From Rhodocyclaceae bacterium (GTDB taxonomy: Bacteria; Pseudomonadota; Gammaproteobacteria; Burkholderiales; Rhodocyclaceae), in assembly GCA_016791085.1 (NCBI GenBank), contig JAEUNN010000669.1, forward strand, positions 1 through 5,151: a stretch of 5,151 nucleotides of DNA, in the 5' to 3' direction. Within the stretch, counting starts at the first letter, position 1. Every line of letters begins with the position of its first letter. The notes beneath the pieces are model-generated. The model did not search any database, was not told the DNA's origin, and saw only the letters and a program-made list of their open reading frames with translations. Positions 1 through 4,588 of the stretch are shown here, piece by piece. Made by a program: the position numbers and the translations under genes.

Positions 1-574
1 TGCGCGCACCTTGCTCACGGCCGAGCGCACGGCGCTGAATTTCCTGCAACTGTTGAGCGCCACGGCCACCCAGACGCGCCGCTTCGTGCAGGCCGTGGCC
101 GGCACGCGCGCCAAAATCGTGGATACGCGCAAAACCTTGCCGGGCTTGCGCCTGGCCCAGAAATACGCGGTCCGCGCGGGCGGTGGCGCCAACCATCGTT
201 TCGGGCTCTACGACGGCATTCTTATCAAGGAAAACCACATCATCGCGGCCGGCGGCGTTGGTCCGGCGCTGGAACGCGCGCGCGCGATCGCGCCCTCGGG
301 CGTTTTCATCCAGATCGAAGTGGAAAATCTCGCTCAGCTCGATGAGGCGCTTGCGGCCGGCGCCCGCATGATCCTGCTCGACAACATGGATCTGGCGCAA
401 ATGCGCGCGGCCGTGGCGCAAACCGCCGGGCGCGCCGAACTGGAAGCGAGCGGCGGCGTGGACCTGAATGCCGTGCGCGCCATCGCCGAAACCGGCGTCG
501 ACCGCATATCGATAGGATCGCTGACCAAAAACCTGCGCGCCATCGATCTGTCGCTGCGGCATATCGAAGATTGA
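1..574 (+). CDS. nadC: Nicotinate-nucleotide pyrophosphorylase (carboxylating), 5'-truncated
   Basis: This is the C-terminal part (about 190 residues) of quinolinate phosphoribosyltransferase. The enzyme converts quinolinate and PRPP to nicotinate mononucleotide, CO2 and pyrophosphate in cytoplasmic de novo NAD synthesis. The reading frame is open from base 2, so the TTG at 11 is internal and the true start lies upstream of the window. Family enzymes are roughly 280-290 residues, so about the first 100 are missing. Visible family signatures are LLTAERTALNFLQ near the left edge, the substrate-binding TRKTLPGLR (TRKT at 125-136), KYAVRAGGGANHR, GLYDGILIKENH, EVE, LLDNM, EASGG and the C-terminal GVDRISIGSLTK. 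All expected barrel motifs after the N-terminal domain are present with no frameshift. The TGA stop is 6 bases before the next gene, in the same frame, which suggests cotranscription. Identification is secure. Confidence 0.96.
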   Translation, partial: ARTLLTAERTALNFLQLLSATATQTRRFVQAVAGTRAKIVDTRKTLPGLRLAQKYAVRAGGGANHRFGLYDGILIKENHIIAAGGVGPALERARAIAPSGVFIQIEVENLAQLDEALAAGARMILLDNMDLAQMRAAVAQTAGRAELEASGGVDLNAVRAIAETGVDRISIGSLTKNLRAIDLSLRHIED

Positions 575-580
575 CCCGGC

Positions 581-1582
581 GTGGCGGCCCGGCGCCCGCT
601 GCCGCGGCGCAGGCGCGCCGCCTGCAAGGGCTTGCTGCGCGCCCTGTGCGCCCTCGCGGCGCTTGGCCTGCTGCCAGGCGCGGCCGCCGCGCCGTTCGCA
701 TTCGCCTTGATCGGCGATTTGCCGTATTCCACGGCCGAGCGCCGCCTGTTTCCGCAATTTCTGGAAACGCTGGATCGCGAGCGCCTGGCATTCGTCGTGC
801 ACGACGGCGACATCAAGGACGGCGACGCGCGCTGCGACGTGCCGCTGTATTTCGACCGGCTGGCGCTGTTCCAGGCCTCCTGGCACCCCCTGATTTACAC
901 GCCGGGCGACAACGAATGGACCGACTGCCGGCGCAGCGGTGCCGGCGCCTACGAGCCCGTGGAGCGGCTCAATTTCCTGCGCCAGGTGTTTTTTCGCGAT
1001 GCGTACTCGCTGGGCCAAAACAAGATCGCGCTGCAACGCCAATCCGACGACGCGCGCTTTCCGCAGTATCGCGAAAACCTGCGCTGGCGCCACGAAGGCA
1101 TACTGTTCGTGACGCTGAACGTTCCGGGCAGCAACAATAACTGGGGCCGGGCGAGTTTGCCCTCGGCGGAATTTCTGGACCGCCTGCGCGCCAATACCGC
1201 CTGGATGGAAGCCGCGTTCGCGCTGGCCCGGCGCGACGCCATGGCCGGCATCGTGCTGGTGATCCAGGCCAATCCCGGTTTCGAAGCCGCCAATGCCGGC
1301 TTTGCCCCGCCTCCCTACCGGCCGCTGCTGGACCAGTTGCGCTACGAAACCATGCGGTTTGCGGGCCAGGTGCTGTTCGTGCATGGCGACACCCACAACT
1401 TCCGCAGCGACCGCCCGCTGCTGCACCCGCAAACGCGCAGGGCGCTGGAAAATTTCCGCCGCGTCGAAACTTTCGGCCACCCCTTCATGGGCTGGGTCAA
1501 GGTCGAGGCCGATGCCGCCACGCCCGAAGTATTCCGCGTCAAGGGCGAGCCCTGGTCGCCGCAGCCCCTGCTTGCGCCTTGA
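581..1582 (+). CDS. Secreted calcineurin-like metallophosphoesterase, substrate unknown
   Basis: A 333-residue protein with the calcineurin-like metallophosphoesterase pattern. Residues 1-37 look like a Sec signal peptide: an Arg-rich start (RRPLPRRRR), a hydrophobic stretch at about 18-31 and a likely cleavage after AAAA (34-37). It is therefore probably periplasmic, or a lipid-free exported enzyme. Metal-site motifs in order are GDLPYS (D46), HDGDIKDG (D77, D80), PGDNEW (D110, N111) standing in for the usual GNHD/E, and HGDTHN (H268, D270, H272) in place of GHxH. QANPGF (229-234) sits where the central His-bearing motif is often found and has no His. GTG at 581 is chosen because the preceding nadC stop closes the frame and later starts would cut the signal peptide. 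No strong ribosome site is visible, so translation may be coupled to nadC. The substrate cannot be inferred. The fold assignment is firm; the function is unknown. Confidence 0.85.
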   Translation: MAARRPLPRRRRAACKGLLRALCALAALGLLPGAAAAPFAFALIGDLPYSTAERRLFPQFLETLDRERLAFVVHDGDIKDGDARCDVPLYFDRLALFQASWHPLIYTPGDNEWTDCRRSGAGAYEPVERLNFLRQVFFRDAYSLGQNKIALQRQSDDARFPQYRENLRWRHEGILFVTLNVPGSNNNWGRASLPSAEFLDRLRANTAWMEAAFALARRDAMAGIVLVIQANPGFEAANAGFAPPPYRPLLDQLRYETMRFAGQVLFVHGDTHNFRSDRPLLHPQTRRALENFRRVETFGHPFMGWVKVEADAATPEVFRVKGEPWSPQPLLAP

Positions 1583-1594
1583 ACTTGTCCGGAC

Positions 1595-2515
1595 TCAGGC
1601 ATGCACATCCACATCGCAGTCCGGATGCGCGAACAATTCCACCAGGGTATCGAGAAATGCCCGCGTTTTGGCGGCCATGAGGCGACGCCCCGGCAACACC
1701 GCCCAAGCCACCACGGGCGGCGCATGCCAGGCCGGCAACACGCGCACCAACCCGGCTTGTGCGCCGGCGGCGGCGACATAGCGGTCGGTCAACAGGGCCA
1801 GCCCGGCGCCGGCCTGCGCCAGCCGCAACTGCATGCCCACCGAATTGACGGCGATCATGCCCTGCGGCGTTCCGGTCCACTGCTCGCTGCCATTGGACAG
1901 GGTCCAGGCTACCCGCTCGCCGCGCTGGTCCAGCAGTTGCAGCGCGGCGTGGCGCGACAGATCGTCCGGCCGCTCGGGTGCGCCGTGGCGCGCCAGATAT
2001 GCCGTGCCGGCATATAGCGACACGTTCATTTGGCACAGCCGGCGCGCCACCAGGCCGGAATCTTCGGGCAGCGCCCCCATGCGCACGGCCAGATCGAAAT
2101 TTTCCGCGACCAGATCGACGCGGCGCGGCGACAGATCCACGTCCACACTGACCTGCGGATGACGTTCCACAAATTGCGCGAGCATGTCCGCCAACAGCCA
2201 GGACGCGAAATCGGCCGGCATGGAAATGCGCAGCCGCCCATTCGGTTCGACCTGCCGGTATTGCGCCAGCGCGCAGGCCGCGTCGGTCTGTTCGGCCACC
2301 TGGCGCGCATGTTCGAGCAGGGCCAGACCGAATTCGGTCAGCGCCAGACGGCGCGTCGTGCGCTGCAACAGGCGCTCGCCCAGTTGCGCTTCCAGGCTGG
2401 CAACGCGCCGTGACACGGTGGATTTGGGCAATTTCAGCCGGTCCGCCGCGCGCGTGAAACTGCCGGCTTCGGCCACACGCGCAAACAGCAGCAAATCGTC
2501 GGGATTCAAACTCAT
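1595..2515 (-). CDS. LysR-family transcriptional regulator, CrgA-like
   Basis: A 306-residue LysR-type regulator of normal length. Residues 1-62 form the winged helix-turn-helix: LLLFARVAEAGSFTRAAD, then LPKSTVSRRVASLE as the recognition helix, then RLLQRTTRRLALTEFG as the wing. Residues from about 90 to 295 form the periplasmic-binding-protein-like effector domain (GRLRISMPADF, DLSPRRVDLVAENFDLAVRMG, LPAW near the end). The RTTRRLALTEFG and FDLAVRMG wording is typical of the CrgA-like subgroup. The ATG at 2513-2515 is supported by an AAGGTGAGG ribosome site at 2523-2531 on the minus strand. It is transcribed divergently from the azoR-type gene, the usual LysR layout, so it probably controls azoR and itself through the palindromes in between. 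Inducers for such pairs are often quinones, azo dyes or other electrophiles, but the ligand cannot be read here. Its 3' end faces the phosphoesterase with a 12-base gap. Confidence 0.93.
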   Translation of the reverse strand: MSLNPDDLLLFARVAEAGSFTRAADRLKLPKSTVSRRVASLEAQLGERLLQRTTRRLALTEFGLALLEHARQVAEQTDAACALAQYRQVEPNGRLRISMPADFASWLLADMLAQFVERHPQVSVDVDLSPRRVDLVAENFDLAVRMGALPEDSGLVARRLCQMNVSLYAGTAYLARHGAPERPDDLSRHAALQLLDQRGERVAWTLSNGSEQWTGTPQGMIAVNSVGMQLRLAQAGAGLALLTDRYVAAAGAQAGLVRVLPAWHAPPVVAWAVLPGRRLMAAKTRAFLDTLVELFAHPDCDVDVHA

Positions 2516-2544
2516 GGTGTCGCCTCACCTTGGGAAATTCAATT

Positions 2545-2560
2545 GTTCCAAATTCGGAAC
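2545..2560. promoter_or_regulatory. Inverted repeat GTTCC-N6-GGAAC, candidate LysR operator
   Basis: GTTCCAAATTCGGAAC is a 16-base near-perfect palindrome (7 of 8 pairs match) with perfect 5-base arms. It lies 30 bases upstream of the regulator's start codon in the divergent gap. It contains a T-N11-A spacing (T2546 to A2558) as expected of LysR boxes. Related half-sites GGAA (2533-2536) and TTCC (2588-2591) flank it. It fits a recognition or autoregulation site for the adjacent regulator. The structure is seen directly; the function is inferred. Confidence 0.55.
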
Positions 2561-2562
2561 TA

Positions 2563-2577
2563 TCAAATGCTATTTGA
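2563..2577. promoter_or_regulatory. Inverted repeat TCAAAT-GCT-ATTTGA, second candidate operator
   Basis: A perfect 6-base inverted repeat around a 3-base centre, starting 2 bases after the GTTCC/GGAAC palindrome. Its right arm overlaps the TTGACA box of the presumed azoR promoter (2574-2579), so a protein bound here would touch or block the -35 site. Its sequence is unrelated to the first palindrome, which suggests either a second binding protein or an activation half of a composite LysR site. The structure is seen directly; the role is inferred. Confidence 0.45.
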
Positions 2578-2604
2578 CATCTTTATGTTCCCGTTGGCAA
2601 TGAT
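2574..2604 (+). promoter_or_regulatory. Candidate sigma-70 promoter of azoR
   Basis: TTGACA at 2574-2579 matches the -35 consensus perfectly and lies in the most AT-rich part of the window. The best -10 candidate is AATGAT at 2599-2604 (4 of 6), at a spacing of 19 bases, which is longer than the optimum of 17. A weak -10 box with long spacing is common where a LysR protein must activate. A transcript from here would have a leader of about 35 bases before the azoR ATG. Confidence 0.4.
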
Positions 2605-2633
2605 TAAAGTGAGAACCATCAACCCAACCCAAC

Positions 2634-2637
2634 GGAG
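2634..2637 (+). promoter_or_regulatory. Ribosome binding site of azoR
   Basis: GGAG seven bases before the ATG at 2645. It decides the start: the same frame stays open upstream to an ATG-like codon at 2543, but that extension would translate the palindromes and promoter, and its residues do not resemble the family. Confidence 0.7.
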
Positions 2638-2644
2638 ACCGAAT

Positions 2645-3244
2645 ATGAACATCCTGCAAGTCAATTCCAGTGCGCGCGGCGACGCGTCCGTATCCAGCCG
2701 TCTCGCCACCGACATCGTGAACAAGCTGCGCGCGGATGCGCCCGGCGCCACCCTGGTGGTACGCGACCTGGGCCGCACACCGCATCCGGTGCTCGATGAA
2801 AATGCATTGCAGGCCTTGTTCACGCCGCAGGATGCGCGCACGCCCGAACAGCAGGCGCGCGTGGCCCTCGATGATGCGCTGATCGCGGAAATTCAGGCCG
2901 CCGACGTGGTGGTGCTGGGCGTGCCGACCTATAACTTCGGCGTGCCGGTGCAGTTGAAAAACTGGATCGACGCCATTGCGCGCGCGCGGGTCACCTTCCG
3001 CTATACGGAAAACGGCCCGGAAGGATTGCTGACCGGCAAAACCGTATATGTGGCGGCCACGCGCGGCGGCGTCTATCGCGGCACGCCGGCCGACACGGTG
3101 GAACCTTATCTGCGTAACGTGCTGGGTTTTCTGGGCATGCGCGAAGTGCGCTTCGTGTTCGCCGAAGGCCTGGCCATGGGCGACACGGCCGCCGCGGCGT
3201 CGATTGCCGCGGCACAGGATCAGATCGAGGCCGCCGTGGCTTGA
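2645..3244 (+). CDS. azoR: FMN-dependent NADH:quinone oxidoreductase / azoreductase
   Basis: A 199-residue flavodoxin-fold protein of the AzoR (AcpD) family, matching the usual length of about 200. Family members are cytoplasmic FMN homodimers that reduce quinones and azo compounds by two-electron transfer from NAD(P)H, protecting against thiol-reactive electrophiles. Visible motifs are the N-terminal beta strand MNILQVNSS followed by the FMN-phosphate loop (S8, S9, S15, S17, S18), PTYNFGVPVQLKNWID from P94 that contacts the flavin, ARVTFRYTENGPEGLLTGK, and TRGGVY at 139-144. The family usually has Met before YNF (PMYNF); here it is Thr95, which could alter the flavin environment. The divergent LysR gene and the double-palindrome gap point to inducible expression. 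It ends at a TGA at 3242 and converges on slyD. Specific substrates are not deducible. Confidence 0.93.
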   Translation: MNILQVNSSARGDASVSSRLATDIVNKLRADAPGATLVVRDLGRTPHPVLDENALQALFTPQDARTPEQQARVALDDALIAEIQAADVVVLGVPTYNFGVPVQLKNWIDAIARARVTFRYTENGPEGLLTGKTVYVAATRGGVYRGTPADTVEPYLRNVLGFLGMREVRFVFAEGLAMGDTAAAASIAAAQDQIEAAVA

Positions 3245-3303
3245 CCCGACCAGGACCGGCGGCCGGCTTGCAGTGCAGGCAGGCCGGGGCCGTACAGCGC
3301 AAA

Positions 3304-3348
3304 CGGCGCGGCCGGACTGCAGCGATCTGCCGCAGCCCGGCCGCGCCG
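3304..3348. terminator. Large GC-rich hairpin between convergent azoR and slyD
   Basis: Perfect 12-base arms CGGCGCGGCCGG (3304-3315) and CCGGCCGCGCCG (3337-3348) enclose a 21-base loop. That loop can itself pair CTGC (3317-3320) with GCAG (3332-3335) and then GC (3322-3323) with GC (3329-3330). On the minus strand the stem is followed by TTTGCG, a short T-run that favours termination of the bcp-slyD transcript. On the plus strand no T-run follows. It lies in the 123-base gap between two stop codons, the expected position for a two-way transcription barrier. Confidence 0.55.
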
Positions 3349-3367
3349 GCGAGTGTTGCGGGCTGCG

Positions 3368-3847
3368 TCAGTGGTGGTGGTGGCCGCCCTCGCCGTGCAC
3401 GTGTTCGTGCAGCAGTTCTTCCTGGGTGGCCGTGCGCACTTCGGCCACGGTGCAGCGAAACACCAGGGCCGTTCCGGCGAGCGGGTGATTGCCGTCCACG
3501 ACCACCTTGTCGCCTTCGATTTCGGTAATCGTGAACAGCATCTCTTCGTCTTCTTCGCCGACTCGCTCGAACTGCATGCCGATTTCGATATTTTCCGGAA
3601 AGCTGGTGCGCGATTCGACGAATACCAGTTCGGCGTCATATTCGCCGAAGGCGTCCTCGGGCTGCAGCTTGACCTCCAGCTGATCGCCCACATCCTTGCC
3701 CTGCAGCGCCTCTTCCAGCGCGGGGAAAATGCCGTCGTAACCGCCATGCAGATATACGAGCGGCTTGGCGCCGCCATCGATCAGATTGCCGTCCGGATCC
3801 CAAACCTTGTAATCCAGCGTCACCACCGTGTTGCGCGCGATCTGCAT
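3368..3847 (-). CDS. slyD: FKBP-type peptidyl-prolyl isomerase, SlyD type
   Basis: A 159-residue cytoplasmic prolyl cis-trans isomerase and chaperone of the SlyD group. The N-terminal FKBP part holds VTLDYKVWDPDGNLIDGG, PLVYLHGGYDGIFPALEEAL and KDVGDQLEV. The inserted chaperone (insert-in-flap) domain spans about 70-125 and follows the conserved PEDAFGEYDAELV. DGNHPLAG at 118-125 returns the chain to the FKBP fold. The C-terminal tail HEHVHGEGGHHHH (147-159) has seven His residues and can bind metals such as Ni2+. It is much shorter than the E. coli tail (about 196 residues in all) and lacks its cysteines. The ATG is supported by AAGGAAG at 3853-3859, which overlaps the bcp stop codon (3858-3860). 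Only 10 bases separate the genes, so they probably form one operon with possible translational coupling. Family assignment is secure; a nickel-delivery role is only a family possibility. Confidence 0.93.
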   Translation of the reverse strand: MQIARNTVVTLDYKVWDPDGNLIDGGAKPLVYLHGGYDGIFPALEEALQGKDVGDQLEVKLQPEDAFGEYDAELVFVESRTSFPENIEIGMQFERVGEEDEEMLFTITEIEGDKVVVDGNHPLAGTALVFRCTVAEVRTATQEELLHEHVHGEGGHHHH

Positions 3848-3857
3848 TTACGCTTCC

Positions 3858-4328
3858 TTAATCTTCCAGCCGTTTAACGAGTTCCAGCACTTCCGCTGCG
3901 TGACCGCGCACGGACACGTTGTAGAGCGCATGCCGAATCATACCCTTGTTGTCTATCACGAAGGTGGAGCGCAACAGGCCGCGGCGCGCCCCGCCCTCGC
4001 CTTCACCGTCGCGCCACACGCCATACAGCCGGCATACGTCGCGATCCATGTCGGACAGCAGCAGCACGGTGATGCCGTGTTTGTCGCGAAAATCGCCATG
4101 CGAAAAGCAGTCGTCCGGCGACACGCCCACGATGCGGCAGCCCTGTTGCTCGAACTTGTCCTGCAGGTCGGAAAACTCTATGGCTTCGCGCGTACAGCCG
4201 GCGGTGTCGTCCTTGGGATAGAAATACAGCACCATATGGTGCTTGCCGAGCAAGTCGCGGAATTCAAAAATTTGCAGATCCGCATCCGGCAGCGCAAATG
4301 CGGGGGCAGGTTGTCCGGCTTGCAGCAT
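3858..4328 (-). CDS. bcp: Thiol peroxidase, Bcp/PrxQ-type peroxiredoxin
   Basis: A 156-residue peroxiredoxin, the normal PrxQ length. It reduces hydrogen peroxide and organic peroxides in the cytoplasm, usually with thioredoxin as reductant. Visible features are the N-terminal GQPAPAFALPDAD, the active-site PKDDTAGCT (PxxxTxxC: P38, T42, peroxidatic C45), GVSPDDC, and the conserved Arg of the active site at R120 in LLRSTFVIDNKG. The position five residues after C45, where E. coli Bcp has its resolving cysteine, is Ile50 (CTREAIEF). Other cysteines are C64, C74 and C99 (DVCRLYGVW), so this is either a one-Cys type or one that resolves through another Cys. The start at 4328 is chosen from the strong GGAGG (4337-4341, eight bases upstream) and the family N terminus. 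The open frame continues upstream but has no family resemblance there. slyD follows 10 bases after its stop. Confidence 0.94.
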   Translation of the reverse strand: MLQAGQPAPAFALPDADLQIFEFRDLLGKHHMVLYFYPKDDTAGCTREAIEFSDLQDKFEQQGCRIVGVSPDDCFSHGDFRDKHGITVLLLSDMDRDVCRLYGVWRDGEGEGGARRGLLRSTFVIDNKGMIRHALYNVSVRGHAAEVLELVKRLED

Positions 4329-4336
4329 GGTTCCTT

Positions 4337-4341
4337 CCTCC
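4337..4341 (-). promoter_or_regulatory. Ribosome binding site of bcp
   Basis: GGAGG on the minus strand, within a longer purine run (GGAGGAAGGA, 4332-4341), eight bases before the ATG. This is the strongest ribosome site in the window and settles the bcp start against the upstream open frame. Confidence 0.75.
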
Positions 4342-4354
4342 AAGCGAGGGGGGC

Positions 4355-4360
4355 ATTCTA
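4355..4360 (-). promoter_or_regulatory. Possible -10 box for the bcp-slyD operon
   Basis: TAGAAT (5 of 6 to TATAAT) on the minus strand, 26 bases upstream of the bcp ATG, in an otherwise GC-rich gap. No good -35 box is found 16-18 bases further upstream, so the promoter call is weak or depends on an activator. Confidence 0.3.
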
Positions 4361-4574
4361 ACCCGGAGTTTTGCCGGCCGGTGCCGGTCCCGTAGGCCCG
4401 CGCGCCGGCCCGTGTCCGGCCCGCCACGCTGCCGCCCGGGCAGGCCGCGCGGCAGCCAAAAACTTGCGAAATGCTGCGGACCGCAACGCGCTGCCAGAAT
4501 AACATCGGCGTTCGCGCGGCGCCCGGGATACTGCTGCCGCGCACCGGATGGCGCCCAAGTATCCATGCACCATG

Positions 4575-4579
4575 AGGAG
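4575..4579 (+). promoter_or_regulatory. Ribosome binding site of the alcohol dehydrogenase
   Basis: AGGAG nine bases before the ATG at 4589. It favours this start over the in-frame ATG at 4565, which has no ribosome site, and over the internal ATG at 4601. Confidence 0.65.
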
Positions 4580-4588
4580 CGGACCCCG

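Noticed and set aside
571..1140. TTG-started frame overlapping the phosphoesterase start.
   Set aside because: It is Arg-rich and motif-free, and the competing frame from 581 carries a signal peptide and metal-site motifs.
1539..2528. Long minus-strand frame overlapping the LysR gene in another register.
   Set aside because: Its translation is Arg/Ala/Gly-rich without recognisable domains; the overlapping frame is a complete LysR protein.
2543..2644. 34-codon upstream extension of the azoR reading frame.
   Set aside because: It would translate the palindromes and promoter, has no ribosome site, and its residues do not match the family N terminus, which begins MNILQVNSS at 2645.
4329..4544. 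Upstream extension of the bcp reading frame on the minus strand.
   Set aside because: It is Arg/Gly/Ala-rich composition-driven sequence, covers the strong GGAGG site, and would make the protein far longer than PrxQ proteins.
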